From NCBI RefSeq assembly GCF_014836885.1, contig NZ_JACSPY010000003.1, positions 124,001 to 188,000 of the forward strand: a DNA stretch of 64,000 nt, given 5' to 3'. A model generated the notes under the pieces. The model saw only the letters and a program-made list of their open reading frames with translations. It did not search any database and had not been told where the DNA came from. The position numbers and the translations under genes were made by a program. Of this stretch, positions 45,231-54,546 are shown piece after piece. The DNA comes from Brevibacterium gallinarum (GTDB taxonomy: Bacteria; Actinomycetota; Actinomycetes; Actinomycetales; Brevibacteriaceae). The number at the start of each line of letters is the position of its first letter. Within the stretch, counting starts at the first letter, position 1.

Positions 45231-46685
45231 ATGACGACACTGCTGAGCATCGTACCGATCGCCGTGGCCGTGGCTGTGCTCATCGCCGGCCGCGGCACAC
45301 TCGTCGCTGCCCTCGGCGGAGCCGGTGCGGCGCTGCTGTGCGCCCTCGTCGCCGCCGCGGCTCCCGGCATCTCTCTGCATTTCGGGCAGCTGGCTGCCGC
45401 CGAGTCCCTCGACCTTGCCGTGCTGGCCGTCGAGGTGCTGGCGATTCTGCTGTTCGGGATGGTGCTCGCCCAGCTGCTGGAGGCGATCGGGGCGCTGCAG
45501 ACGATCTCTGCGCGCATCCGCAGCCTGCTGCCCGACCCGGTCGTCGGGGCCGGGCTCATCGTCTTCGGGGTAGTGCCCTTCGTCGAATCGGTCACCGGCT
45601 ACGGCATCGGCCTGACCGCCGGGATCCCGCTGCTGCGCAGGCTGGGCTTCTCCATCCGCACCTCGGCATTCCTCGGTCTGCTCGGACTCATCGCCGTGCC
45701 CTGGGGTGCGCTCGGACCGGGCACTGCGGTCGCTGCCCAGCTGACCGGGCTCGGTCTCCAGGAGCTCGGTGTCGGCTCGGCATGGGCGAACGCCCTGCCG
45801 GTCATCATCGTCTGCGCGCTCACGACCGCCTTCACCCGCGCCTGGCAAAGCCTGCCGGGTCTCCTCGGTCTCGTCGCGGCCGCCGTCTGCCTGTGGGGCG
45901 GCATCCTGACAGCGAACATGCTCATCGGCACTCCCCTGGCCGGTGTGCTCGGCTCGCTGCTCGTCATCGCCGTCCTGCTCGCCGGCTGTCTCATCAGCCG
46001 TCGCAGCCGGCCTGAGCCGTCGCCGGGCCGGCTGGCCCCGGCCCTGCTCCCCTACGCGGTGCTCACCGTCGGACTGCTGCTCGCCAGCGGTGCGGCGGCC
46101 CTCTGGCCGTCTCCGGTGACGGCGCTGCTGTCCGCACCGCCGGTGTGGCTGGCGATCGCGTGTGCGGTCGCTGGGCGCATGCTCGCGGCCAGGGCACCCG
46201 TCGCCGAGGTGGTGGGCGCCGCGGTGCGTGCGTGGATTCCGGTCGGGGTGGCCACTGCCGGTTTCATGCTGCTGGGCTGGCTGATGACCGACACCGGGAT
46301 GACCGAGGTGATCGGCGCCGGGCTGGCGCGGATCGGCATCGGCTTCGCACCGGCGCTCACGGCGCTCGGTTCGGTGCTGACCGGGTCGAATACCGGGGCG
46401 AACGCGATGTTCGCCTCGACGGTCGGGGCGATGGCCGCCACCACCGGCACCGGGCTGCTGCCGGCGGTGGCGATGAGCAATGTCGCCGGATCGTTTGCCG
46501 CTCTGGCGACGCCGCCGCGTGTGGCTCTGGCGCTCAGTCTGGCGGCCTCGACTGCCGATGACGGCAGTTCAGCTCCTCCAGCTGGTGTGCAGCTGGCCCA
46601 GATGGAGCGCAGCGTGCTCATCTGGTCGCTGCTGACCGCCTTCGGCACCGCAGCGCTCGTCGGTGTGGTGCTGCAGCTGCTGTGA
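45231..46685 (+). CDS. L-lactate permease (LctP family)
   Basis: 484 residues, about 12-14 hydrophobic helices. Family features include VVPFVESVTGYGIGLTAGIPLLRRLGF, WGALGPGTAVAAQLTG and SVLTGSNTGANAMFASTVGAMA with NVAGSFAALATPPRVALA. LctP proteins import lactate or glycolate with protons. It is about 65 residues shorter than Escherichia coli LldP (551) but contains the conserved core. TAGCGT at 45215-45220 is a plausible -10 for a very short leader. No lactate dehydrogenase genes adjoin it. Confidence 0.88.
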   Translation: MTTLLSIVPIAVAVAVLIAGRGTLVAALGGAGAALLCALVAAAAPGISLHFGQLAAAESLDLAVLAVEVLAILLFGMVLAQLLEAIGALQTISARIRSLLPDPVVGAGLIVFGVVPFVESVTGYGIGLTAGIPLLRRLGFSIRTSAFLGLLGLIAVPWGALGPGTAVAAQLTGLGLQELGVGSAWANALPVIIVCALTTAFTRAWQSLPGLLGLVAAAVCLWGGILTANMLIGTPLAGVLGSLLVIAVLLAGCLISRRSRPEPSPGRLAPALLPYAVLTVGLLLASGAAALWPSPVTALLSAPPVWLAIACAVAGRMLAARAPVAEVVGAAVRAWIPVGVATAGFMLLGWLMTDTGMTEVIGAGLARIGIGFAPALTALGSVLTGSNTGANAMFASTVGAMAATTGTGLLPAVAMSNVAGSFAALATPPRVALALSLAASTADDGSSAPPAGVQLAQMERSVLIWSLLTAFGTAALVGVVLQLL

Positions 46686-46687
46686 GC

Positions 46688-48001
46688 TCAGCTGCGGGAC
46701 AGCTGCACCTCGATCGCGCGGCCGAGTCGGGCGATGCCCTCGTGGATCCGCTCGACGGTCGAGGATGCGAAGCACAGGCGCATGGCGTTCGAGAACTCAC
46801 CGGCCGGTGAGAACGCCTCACCGGGGATGAAGGCCACACCCTCGTCCAGGGCGGTCTCGAACAGTTCGCGGGCGTCGATGTCGGCGGCGTCGCCGACGAG
46901 AGTCGCCCACAGGAAGAATCCGCCGTCGGGGTTGGTCAGCTCGACCCGGCCGGCCAGGTGCTTGGCGGCAGCTTCGAGCATCGCGTCCTTGCGCCGGTGG
47001 TAGGCGGTGCGCAGCATGTCGAGGTGCTCGGTGAAGCCGCCGCGGGTGAGGTAGTGGGCCACGAGCTGCTGGCCGGGCACCGATGCCGAGGCGTCCATCG
47101 CCTGGCGGACGTTGATGAGCAGCTGGCGGAGTGCCGGGTCGACCTCGACCCAGCCGACGCGCAGGCCCGGGGCGATGATCTTGGAGAACGAGCGGGCGGA
47201 GAACACCAGCGGGTCGTCTGGGCTGAGCTCGGCGAAGCTGGGGATGTACTCAGCGGAGAACCGCAGCGAACCGTACGGGTCGTCGTCGATGATGACGCTG
47301 TTCCACTCGTGGGCCAGTTCGAGCAGCCGCTGGCGGCGCGCCAGGCTCATCGTGACACCCGAGGGGTTCTGGAAGTTCGGGATGACGTAGATGGCCGTCG
47401 GTGTGCGGCCAAGGGTCGCGACGTCGCGGGCGAGGCGCTCGACGTCCATGCCGTCGTCGTCGACGGGGATCTGCAGCACCTCGGCGCCGTAGCTCAGTGC
47501 GGTGGAGGAGCCGTTGGTGTAGGTCGGGGATTCGACGGCGACGAGGTCGCCGTCGTTGACGAACATCTTGTAGGCCAGGTCGAGGCCCTGCATCCCGCCG
47601 CTGGTGACGATGATGCGGTTGGGGTCGACGGTGCGCGGGCCGGTGAGGTCCTCGGATGCGCAGATCGCGTTGATGAGCTCGGTCTCGCCCTCGGTCGGGC
47701 CGTAGGTGTAGGAGCTCGGGTCGGTCATCGTTCCGAGGATCTCGGCGAAGTCAGCAGCCGGGACGACCTGTTCGGCCGGCGCGCCCATGCCGAATCGGAC
47801 GATGTCGTTGGTGCGCGAGGCCAGCAGGGAGACGGAGGCATCGATGACCGATCCGGTCCAGCCGCGGGTGCGGCGGGCCAGCGGCAGCGTTACGTCACCG
47901 AGCTGCCTGACCGCAGCCGTCGGGTCGACGGCGGCGTCGGCGGTAGTGGTGACAACCGGGTCTGCCGGCGCCTGGGTCATCATGTGCGATGCGGGAGTCA
48001 T
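46688..48001 (-). CDS. PLP-dependent aminotransferase, class I/II (2-aminoadipate/multi-substrate type)
   Basis: 437 residues. PLP-binding Lys lies in SARSFSKIIAPGLRVGWVEV (about 254); NFQNPSGVTMSLARRQRLLELA and IIDDDPYGSLRF supply the Asn and Asp/Tyr contacts. The sequence resembles LysN/KAT-type aminotransferases that accept aromatic and branched amino acids. There is no GntR domain, so it is not MocR. An Ala/Pro-rich N-terminus makes the start uncertain (ATG 48001 or 48000-region MMTQAP a few codons later). Convergent with the lactate permease with only 2 nt between stops. Confidence 0.88.
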   Translation of the reverse strand: MTPASHMMTQAPADPVVTTTADAAVDPTAAVRQLGDVTLPLARRTRGWTGSVIDASVSLLASRTNDIVRFGMGAPAEQVVPAADFAEILGTMTDPSSYTYGPTEGETELINAICASEDLTGPRTVDPNRIIVTSGGMQGLDLAYKMFVNDGDLVAVESPTYTNGSSTALSYGAEVLQIPVDDDGMDVERLARDVATLGRTPTAIYVIPNFQNPSGVTMSLARRQRLLELAHEWNSVIIDDDPYGSLRFSAEYIPSFAELSPDDPLVFSARSFSKIIAPGLRVGWVEVDPALRQLLINVRQAMDASASVPGQQLVAHYLTRGGFTEHLDMLRTAYHRRKDAMLEAAAKHLAGRVELTNPDGGFFLWATLVGDAADIDARELFETALDEGVAFIPGEAFSPAGEFSNAMRLCFASSTVERIHEGIARLGRAIEVQLSRS

Positions 48002-48033
48002 CAGTGCTCACTTCCGTCTCGGGGTCCGGTGCG

Positions 48034-48056
48034 GCGCCGACAGCGCTGTCTGGCGC
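48034..48056. promoter_or_regulatory. Near-perfect palindrome upstream of the aminotransferase
   Basis: GCGCCGACAGC/GCTGTC-T-GGCGC, 22 nt plus one bulge, with a perfect 12-nt centre (48039-48050). It lies 33 nt upstream of the aminotransferase start and 80 nt beyond the yibE/F stop. A TAGGCT at 48128-48133 (minus) could be the aminotransferase -10, placing the palindrome in its leader. Confidence 0.45.
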
Positions 48057-48135
48057 AGGGTTCGAGCAGTGCATCCAGGACCGAGCCGGGGATACGTCTC
48101 AGCAGGTGGATGCGCCTGTCGGATGACAGCCTATC

Positions 48136-49407
48136 TCAGATTCCGGGCTCTGCAGCGGAGTACGCGCTGGTGCCTGAGCGCACCACCAGCACGGCGATGA
48201 GGGTGGTGGCTGGGATCGCGATGACGAGGCCGATCGAGGTCACCAGGGTGGAGACGACGGAGATCGCCTGTTCGCCGAGCGTGAGCGATTCGAGGAACGG
48301 CCGGGAGGAGGCGGCGACGAGCAGCAGCACGGTCAGCGCGCCTCCGGCGTAGGCGAAGGCGATGGTGTAGACGGTTGAGGCGATGTGGTCGCGGCCGATC
48401 CGCATCGCCGAGGTGAAGATCTCCCGGCGGGATGCCTCGGGACGGGAGGCGGCCAGCTCCCACACGGCGGCGGCCTGGGTGATGGTGACGTCGTTGAGCA
48501 CGCCGAGGCCGGCGATGAGGATCGCGCAGACGACGAGGTCGGCCATCGACAGTCCGTCGGTCCAGGCGAGGATGTAGGTCTCCTCGGTGTAGATGCCGGC
48601 CAGCTTCGACCAGGTCGTCCACAGCGCGCCGAGCACACCGGTGATGAGGATGCCGAACAGGGTCCCGAGCAGCGCAGTCGTGGTGCGGGCTGAGAACCCG
48701 TGCGCCAAGTACAGCACGATGAACATGATGACCGCCGCAGCGGTGATGCCGACGAGCACGGCCGGTCTGCCGTCCATCACCGCCGGCAGCATGAACCACA
48801 CCATGACGGCGTAGGCCAGTGCCAGGCCGATGAGCGCGCGCAGCCCTTTGAGCCCGGCGACGAGTATGACGAGGGCGGCGTAGACGAAGGCGAGGACGCC
48901 GAGGGAGATGTTGCGGTCGAAGTCGACGAAGACGAAGTCGGCAGCGGTCGGCTCGTTTGTCGGGTCGCTGCCGGGGGCCTGCTCCCCGCCGGGGGCCTGC
49001 TCCCCGGGTCCCTGACCCCCGCCGGTGATCGCATCGGCCACCGGGTCGGTCTGGGCAGCGTCCATGACGATGACCTTGATCCGGTCGCCTGCTGCGATGC
49101 CGGTCTTGATCGCCTCGGGTGGGGCGTACATCGTGCCGCTGCGCTCCCCGGTGTCGAGGGTGATGGCCCCGCAGCCGGTGGATTCGTAGTCCGGGCAGGC
49201 GCGCAGGTCGATCGATTCGACTGTGCCGGAGGTGAATTCGGCGCCCTCGGCCAGGGCTGCCGGATCCCACCGATCGGTGGCCTCAGACGACGGCCAGAGC
49301 CACACGAGCCCCACGACAGACAGGACGGCCAGCGGGATGAGCATCCCGAGCATGACCGACCAGGCCTGTCGTGAGGCGCGTGGCAGTGTTTCTGCGATGT
49401 AGTGCAT
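48136..49407 (-). CDS. YibE/F family membrane protein
   Basis: 423 residues. One N-terminal helix (about 18-38), an extracytoplasmic beta-rich region (45-160) ending in a Gly/Gln/Pro/Glu-rich spacer (GGGQGPGEQAPGGEQAPG), then about seven helices carrying the YibE/F pattern: NISLGVLAFVYAALVILVAG, SMADLVVCAILIAGLGVLNDVTITQAAAVWEL and GRDHIASTVYTIAFAYAGG. Predicted multi-pass membrane protein, possible transporter; no biochemical function is known to me. Confidence 0.88.
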   Translation of the reverse strand: MHYIAETLPRASRQAWSVMLGMLIPLAVLSVVGLVWLWPSSEATDRWDPAALAEGAEFTSGTVESIDLRACPDYESTGCGAITLDTGERSGTMYAPPEAIKTGIAAGDRIKVIVMDAAQTDPVADAITGGGQGPGEQAPGGEQAPGSDPTNEPTAADFVFVDFDRNISLGVLAFVYAALVILVAGLKGLRALIGLALAYAVMVWFMLPAVMDGRPAVLVGITAAAVIMFIVLYLAHGFSARTTTALLGTLFGILITGVLGALWTTWSKLAGIYTEETYILAWTDGLSMADLVVCAILIAGLGVLNDVTITQAAAVWELAASRPEASRREIFTSAMRIGRDHIASTVYTIAFAYAGGALTVLLLVAASSRPFLESLTLGEQAISVVSTLVTSIGLVIAIPATTLIAVLVVRSGTSAYSAAEPGI

Positions 49408-49454
49408 AGCGGTGCGGTATCAGTGTCCTGACGCCGCGGGCCTGAGAACGAGGC

Positions 49455-50831
49455 TCAGATGCCCAGTTCGCCGGCGACGTAGGAGACGACTTCGTCGATG
49501 GCGATGCGCTCCTGGCTCATGTCGTCACGGCGGCGGACGGTCACCGCGTTGTCATCGAGGGTGTCGAAGTCGACGGTGATGCACAGCGGGGTGCCGATCT
49601 CGTCCTGGCGGCGGTAGCGGCGCCCGATCGCTCCGGCGTCGTCGAAGTCGACGTTCCAGCGCTTGCGCAGGTTCGCTGCCAGCTCGCGGGCCTTCGGCGA
49701 GAGCTTCTCGTTGCGGCTCAGCGGCAGCACGGCGACCTTGACCGGGGCCAGGCGCGGGTCGAGCTTGAGCACGATGCGCTTGTCGACGCCGCCCTTGGTG
49801 TTGGGGGCTTCGTCTTCGGTGTAGGCGTCGACGAGGAAGGCCATCATCGACCGGGTCAGGCCGAAGGACGGCTCGATGACGTACGGGGTGTAGCGGGTGC
49901 CGGCGGCCTGGTCGAAGTACTGCATCTTGTGGCCGGAGTGCTCGGTGTGGTTCGACAGGTCGAAGTCGGTGCGGTTGGCGATGCCCATGAGCTCGCCCCA
50001 GGCTCCGCCCTGGAAGCCGAACTTGTACTCGATGTCGATGGTGGCAGCCGAGTAGTGGGCGCGTTCGCCGTCGGGCACGTCGAAGCGGCGCATGTTCTCT
50101 GCCTTGACGCCGAGGTCGACGAACCAGTTCCAGCAGGCCTCGACCCATTCGTCGAAGAACCGCGGGGCGTCGTCGGGGTGGACGAAGTACTCGATCTCCA
50201 TCTGCTCGAACTCACGCGTGCGGAAGATGAAGTTGCCCGGGGTGATCTCGTTGCGGAAGGCCTTGCCGATCTGGCCGATGCCGAACGGCGGCTTCTTGCG
50301 GTTGGCGGTGACGACGTTGTTGAAGTTGACGAAGATGCCCTGCGCGGTCTCCGGGCGCAGGTAGTGCAGTCCCTCTTCGTCATCGACGGCGCCGAGGTAG
50401 GTCTTCATGAGCCCGGAGAACTGCTTGGGCTCGGTCCAGTTGCCCTCCTGGCCGGTCTCCGGGTCGCGGATGTCGGCCAGTCCGTTCTCCGGCTCGCGGC
50501 CGTGCTTGGCGATGTAGGCCTCGATGAGGTGATCGGCGCGGTAGCGCTTGTGGGTGTGCAGCGACTCGACGAGCGGGTCGACGAAGGTCTCGACGTGGCC
50601 GGAGGCCTCCCAGACGCGCTTGGGCAGGATGATGGAGGAGTCGAGGCCGACCATGTCCTCACGCCCGCGGACGAACTCCTGCCACCACAGGGCCTTGATG
50701 TTCTCCTTGAGCTCAACGCCGAGCGGACCGTAGTCCCAGGCGGAACGGGATCCGCCGTAGATGTCTCCTGCCTGGAAGACGAACCCGCGCCGCTTGGCCA
50801 GGGTGATGACGGAATCCAATGTCGAAGCCAC
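49455..50831 (-). CDS. glyS: Glycine--tRNA ligase (alpha2 type)
   Basis: 458 residues from GTG 50831, preceded by AAGGAG at 9 nt. Class II motifs: motif 1 region [40 protein letters not shown], motif 2 [25 protein letters not shown], motif 3 near [13 protein letters not shown], and the anticodon-binding domain at the end. It is the eukaryote-like single-chain homodimer form usual in actinobacteria. A longer in-frame start exists but lies in unrelated sequence. Confidence 0.97.
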   Translation of the reverse strand: MASTLDSVITLAKRRGFVFQAGDIYGGSRSAWDYGPLGVELKENIKALWWQEFVRGREDMVGLDSSIILPKRVWEASGHVETFVDPLVESLHTHKRYRADHLIEAYIAKHGREPENGLADIRDPETGQEGNWTEPKQFSGLMKTYLGAVDDEEGLHYLRPETAQGIFVNFNNVVTANRKKPPFGIGQIGKAFRNEITPGNFIFRTREFEQMEIEYFVHPDDAPRFFDEWVEACWNWFVDLGVKAENMRRFDVPDGERAHYSAATIDIEYKFGFQGGAWGELMGIANRTDFDLSNHTEHSGHKMQYFDQAAGTRYTPYVIEPSFGLTRSMMAFLVDAYTEDEAPNTKGGVDKRIVLKLDPRLAPVKVAVLPLSRNEKLSPKARELAANLRKRWNVDFDDAGAIGRRYRRQDEIGTPLCITVDFDTLDDNAVTVRRRDDMSQERIAIDEVVSYVAGELGI

Positions 50832-50887
50832 GTGAAATATCTCCTTGAGTCGACTGCGAACGGCTGGCTGCTGTTCGTACCGCTCCC

Positions 50888-50893
50888 AGGGTA
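50888..50893 (-). promoter_or_regulatory. Predicted -10 box of glyS
   Basis: TACCCT on the minus strand, leader about 50 nt with AAGGAG before the GTG. Confidence 0.45.
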
Positions 50894-50947
50894 GCGAATC
50901 CGCCGACCTGCCGCGTCTGCGGATCCCACCGGCCACCTGAGAGTGAT

Positions 50948-51685
50948 ATGACTAACAGCATGACGTCCCCTCCTGCCCATATGCGCATCGCCGAGCAGCT
51001 GCGTGACCGCATCGCCTCCGGTGCGTGGGCACCGGGCGCCCGGCTGCCGGCTGAGCGGATGCTCGCCGCGCAGCTCGGCGTCTCCCGGATGACGGTCCGC
51101 CAGGCGCTGGCGGCCCTGCAGCTGGAGGGCCGGATCTCCCGGCGCACCGGGCGCAGCGGCGGCACCTTCGTCGCCGAGGAGCTGCCGGAGGTGGAGCTGT
51201 CGTCGATGCGCGGGTTCATGGGCCAGCTGAGCGAGGCCGGCCACGATGTCACCTCCGAGGTCGTCGCGGCGTGCCTGCAGCCGGCCTCGGCGGAGGCGGC
51301 CACGGCCCTGGGCTTGGACCCCGGCGCCGAGGTGGTGCGCGTGCACCGGCTGCGATTGGTCGATGGCACTCCGGTTCTGGTGGAGGACTCCTGCTTCCCG
51401 GCAGCACTCGTGCCAGGCATGCTCGAATATGACCTGACCGGTTCGCTCTATGCGATCCTCGCCGAGGTGTTCGGTCAGGCTGCGTTGTCGAAGACCGAGG
51501 CGCTGACGACCGCGGTGGTCGGCGCAGCCGATGGGAAGCTGCTGCGGATCGGCGCCGCGCAGACGGTGCTGCGTCTGACGCGCACCTCCTTCACCCAAGC
51601 CGGCACCCCGATCGAGTACTCAGCTGACACGCTGCGCACCGACCGGTTGCGGATCACCGTCAGCACCCCGTCGCACGGCAGGTGA
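50948..51685 (+). CDS. GntR-family regulator, HutC subfamily with UTRA domain
   Basis: 245 residues from ATG 50948; an ATG at 50960 is equally plausible. The N-terminal winged helix ([53 protein letters not shown]) is classic GntR, and the C-terminal UTRA domain ends [14 protein letters not shown] domains sense small molecules such as sugar phosphates, phosphonates or histidine pathway intermediates. It is divergent from glyS and convergent with the HAD gene. A HutC-type palindrome 770 bp downstream before the ABC operon suggests it controls that operon. Confidence 0.92.
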   Translation: MTNSMTSPPAHMRIAEQLRDRIASGAWAPGARLPAERMLAAQLGVSRMTVRQALAALQLEGRISRRTGRSGGTFVAEELPEVELSSMRGFMGQLSEAGHDVTSEVVAACLQPASAEAATALGLDPGAEVVRVHRLRLVDGTPVLVEDSCFPAALVPGMLEYDLTGSLYAILAEVFGQAALSKTEALTTAVVGAADGKLLRIGAAQTVLRLTRTSFTQAGTPIEYSADTLRTDRLRITVSTPSHGR

Positions 51686-51714
51686 GCCGGTAGTGCTCAG
51701 GCAGCCGGAGGTGC

Positions 51715-52389
51715 TCAGACGGCCAGTGCTGCGCCGATCTCGGCGAGGGTCAGGCCGCTGCCACCGACCATGAGCACCGACATGCCCGCCGCCTCGCCAG
51801 CCTGCCGACCAGGTGCGGAGTCTTCGACGACGACCACCCGTTCATCTGCAGCGACCCCGAGCTGCCGGGCGGCGGTGAGGAACCCCTCGGGTGAGGGCTT
51901 GCCGGCGCTGACGTCCTCACACGCGATGACGGCGGCGACGTGCTCGGCGATCCCAGCCGCCTGCAGTGCACCGGTCACCAGCCGGCGGTAGGTGCCGGTC
52001 ACGACCGCCACGGGCACACCTGCACCGGCCAACGTGCGCACGAGGCGGCAGGTCTCGGCAGCGATCCGCGGACTCTGGGCGACGGCGGCGAGATAGGCCT
52101 CGGACATCCGGTCGGCGATCTGCTCGGGCGTGACCGCGCGTGCGCGGGCGGCGAGCGCGGCGGCGATCTGGGGATCGGACAGGCCGAGGAAGTCGCTTTC
52201 GTAGGACCTGGCCGTGAGCTCGATGCCGCTCTCGGCGGCGATGTCGCAGTAGATCGCGGCGAGCAGGTCCTCATCGGCTGACAGGGTGCCGTTGAAGTCG
52301 AACAGAACCGCGGCGGCGGTTTCGAGCTGCTGCAAGGCGGTGCTCGCCGGGGCGGCGGTGCTCGCCGGGGCGGGTGAGGTGGTGGTCAT
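51715..52389 (-). CDS. HAD-superfamily hydrolase (beta-phosphoglucomutase-like) with Asn in motif I
   Basis: 224 residues from ATG 52389, preceded by AGGAGA at 9 nt. Motif I is LFDFNGTLSADE: nucleophile D31 is present but the +2 acid/base Asp is Asn33. Motif II VVTGTYRR, motif III Lys in AGKPSPEGFLTAA and motif IV VVVEDSAPGRQAG follow, with a helical cap in between. Actinobacterial proteins with the DFNGTLS motif form, in my recollection, a distinct subgroup. It is divergent from the ABC operon across the operator-bearing gap, so it probably shares its regulation and handles a phosphorylated product. Confidence 0.86.
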   Translation of the reverse strand: MTTTSPAPASTAAPASTALQQLETAAAVLFDFNGTLSADEDLLAAIYCDIAAESGIELTARSYESDFLGLSDPQIAAALAARARAVTPEQIADRMSEAYLAAVAQSPRIAAETCRLVRTLAGAGVPVAVVTGTYRRLVTGALQAAGIAEHVAAVIACEDVSAGKPSPEGFLTAARQLGVAADERVVVVEDSAPGRQAGEAAGMSVLMVGGSGLTLAEIGAALAV

Positions 52390-52458
52390 CGGGTCTGTCT
52401 CTCCTGGTTGCAGGGCGGGTGCTCCGCTCATCCTGCCCCGGCTCAGCCCAGCCGCGCA

Positions 52459-52474
52459 AATGGTCTATACCATT
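52459..52474. promoter_or_regulatory. HutC/GntR-type operator
   Basis: AATGGTCTATACCATT: 6-bp perfect arms with a TGGTCTAtACCA core like operators bound by HutC-subfamily GntR regulators (for example the DasR site core TGGTCTAGACCA). It sits in the 187-nt divergent gap between the HAD gene and the ABC-transporter operon. Confidence 0.75.
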
Positions 52475-52576
52475 ATTTACCGGCTGATCACCTGACGTTC
52501 TCTCCACTGTCACCGGCGCTTGCGAGAGTGGCCGCGGCCGCTGGTCACCAGCACCGGACCTCGCCAAAGGAGAATC

Positions 52577-53698
52577 ATGACCACCACCCGCCGTTCCTTC
52601 CTCGGCCTCAGCGCCCTGACCCTCACCACCGCGGGCCTCGGCCTCGCCGGCTGCTCCACCGACTCCGCCAGCGCGTCGACGGAGATCGGCACCACGCTCG
52701 AGGAGATCATCGAACTCGCGAAGAAGGAGGGCAAAGTCCAGCTCATCGCCTATCCGGAGACCTGGGCGAACTACAAAGGCCACTTCGAGCAATTCACAGC
52801 CGCGTACGGCGTCGACACCCCTGTCGCCAGCCCGGATGCCTCCTCGGCCGAGGAGCTGCAGTCGGTCAAGCAGCTCAAGGGCCAGAAGACCCAGCCCGAT
52901 GTCCTCGACATCGGCTACTCCTTCACCCAGACCGCGATCGACCAGGACCTCCTGTCTGCATACAAGCCCTCGAACTTCGACGCGATCCCCGACGATCTCA
53001 AGCACCCTGAGGGTCTGTGGGTCGGCGCCTACTACGGCGTGCTGTCCCTGGGCGTGAACACGAAGCTCGCCGACAGGCCCGAGAAGCTCTCCGATCTCCT
53101 CGATCCCGCCTACAAGGGCAAGGTCGCCCTGCCCGGCGACCCGCGCGAAGGCGCCTCGTCGATCGCGACCGTCTTCACCGCTGCCCTGGCCAACGGCGGC
53201 AGCCTCGACGACGTCGGCCCGGGCATCGATTTCTTCGCCGAGCTCGCCGCCTCCGGCAACCTCGTCAACATCTCCTCAGTCCCCAATGCGCTCTCGACCG
53301 GGCAGGCTGCGGTCGTCTTCGACTGGAACTACAACTTCCTCGGCATCGAAGAGGAGATGGCCACCTCCGGCGTCGCGCTTGAGCACTGCGTGCCGGAGGA
53401 GGCGGTGTTCGGCAACTTCTACGCCCAGCCGTGCACCATCGACTCCCCGCAGCCCAACACCGCCCGCCTGTGGGTCGACTGGCTCACCAGCGACGAGGGC
53501 AGCGAACAGTACGCCCTCGGCGGGGCGATCCCGGCGCGGTTCACCGAACTCTCCGAAGCCGGCAAGCTCTCCGATGAGGCGATGGCCAAGCTGCCCGAGC
53601 CGGCGATCCTCGAAGCGGTGAACTTCCCGACCGTCGCCCAGGGTGAGGCCGGTGCAGAGCTCATCACCCGCGAATGGGCCGGCAAGGTCCGCTCATGA
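52577..53698 (+). CDS. ABC transporter substrate-binding lipoprotein (Tat-exported)
   Basis: 373 residues from ATG 52577 (AAAGGAG 4 nt upstream). The signal peptide has a twin-arginine motif (TRRSFLGLSA) and a lipobox LAGC with Cys at about 26, so it is probably folded before export and then anchored. The mature part follows the Fe3+/polyamine/2-aminoethylphosphonate-type extracellular solute-binding fold (EGKVQLIAYPETWANYKGHFEQF, LADRPEKLSDLLDPAYKGKVALPGDP). Ligand not determinable; the adjoining phosphohydrolase suggests an organophosphorus compound. Confidence 0.9.
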   Translation: MTTTRRSFLGLSALTLTTAGLGLAGCSTDSASASTEIGTTLEEIIELAKKEGKVQLIAYPETWANYKGHFEQFTAAYGVDTPVASPDASSAEELQSVKQLKGQKTQPDVLDIGYSFTQTAIDQDLLSAYKPSNFDAIPDDLKHPEGLWVGAYYGVLSLGVNTKLADRPEKLSDLLDPAYKGKVALPGDPREGASSIATVFTAALANGGSLDDVGPGIDFFAELAASGNLVNISSVPNALSTGQAAVVFDWNYNFLGIEEEMATSGVALEHCVPEEAVFGNFYAQPCTIDSPQPNTARLWVDWLTSDEGSEQYALGGAIPARFTELSEAGKLSDEAMAKLPEPAILEAVNFPTVAQGEAGAELITREWAGKVRS

Positions 53699-54546
53699 CG
53701 TCTGCCCGGACCATCCCCTGGGGAGCGGTGCCGTTCTTCGCGTTCGTCACCGTCTTCCTCATCATCCCGGTCATCGCCAACGTGTGGGCTGCCCTCACCC
53801 CGGCAGGGCAGCTCTCCACCGCCAGCCTCACCCAGCTGGCCGAGCCGCAGTACGCCGATGCCTTCCTCATGACGACGAACCTCTCGCTCGTCACCGCACT
53901 GCTCGGAGGCATCCTCGGGCTCATCCTCGCGTGGGCGCTGACCGTGGTGAACCGCCCGGCCTGGCTGGCCAGGCTCGTGATGAGCTATTCAGCCCTGGCC
54001 AGCCAGTCCGGCGGCGTACCGCTGGCGTTCGCGTTCATCGCCGCGCTCGGCTCCCAGGGGCTGGTCACCGTGCTCGTCACCGACGTCTTCCCCGGCGCCC
54101 TCGACGACTTCCGCCTCGACTCCTTCTGGGGTGTGGCACTGGTGTACCTGTACTTCCAGGCACCGCTCATGACCGTGCTCATCCTGCCGGCTCTCGGTGC
54201 GCTGACCCAGCAGATGTCCGAGGCCGCCCAGACGATGGGCGCCTCCAGGCTGCGCTACCTCACCGACATCGCGCTGCCGATCCTGAGCCCCTCGATCGTC
54301 GGGGCACTGCTGCTGCTGTTCGCCAACTCCTTCTCCGCCTACGCCACCGCCTATGCGCTCGCCGGCGGCGGACTCAACCTCGTGCCGATCGTCATCGGCT
54401 TCTTCCTGCGCGGCAACGTCATGCTCGACGAGTCGATGGCCGCCGCCCTGGCCACCGGCATGATGCTCGTCATCATCATCGCCATGGGCATCCGCCTGCT
54501 CATCGAAAGGAGGTCACGGCGTTGGCAGCTTCCGTCGAATTCCTGA
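53695..54546 (+). CDS. ABC transporter permease (first)
   Basis: 283 residues, ATG overlapping the binding-protein stop (ATGA). Six hydrophobic helices and the EAA loop SEAAQTMGASRLRYLTDIALPILSPSIVGA, which contacts the ATPase. CysT/PotB-like (BPD_transp_1) fold. Its 3' end overlaps the second permease by 25 nt. Confidence 0.92.
   Translation: MTSARTIPWGAVPFFAFVTVFLIIPVIANVWAALTPAGQLSTASLTQLAEPQYADAFLMTTNLSLVTALLGGILGLILAWALTVVNRPAWLARLVMSYSALASQSGGVPLAFAFIAALGSQGLVTVLVTDVFPGALDDFRLDSFWGVALVYLYFQAPLMTVLILPALGALTQQMSEAAQTMGASRLRYLTDIALPILSPSIVGALLLLFANSFSAYATAYALAGGGLNLVPIVIGFFLRGNVMLDESMAAALATGMMLVIIIAMGIRLLIERRSRRWQLPSNS

Noticed and set aside
46673..46695. GCAGCTG/CAGCTGC inverted repeat across the convergent stops of lactate permease and aminotransferase
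   Set aside because: It lies inside both coding ends and arises from repeated CAGCTG, a very common hexamer here; not enough to call a terminator.
51715..52389. Phosphonoacetaldehyde hydrolase (PhnX)
   Set aside because: PhnX has a distinctive motif I and a Schiff-base lysine in the cap; the DFNGT motif here does not match.
53643..54521. Upstream extension of the second permease frame across the first permease
   Set aside because: The translation there is Arg/His-rich and lacks helices; the true start is the TTG at 54522 with a strong ribosome-binding site.
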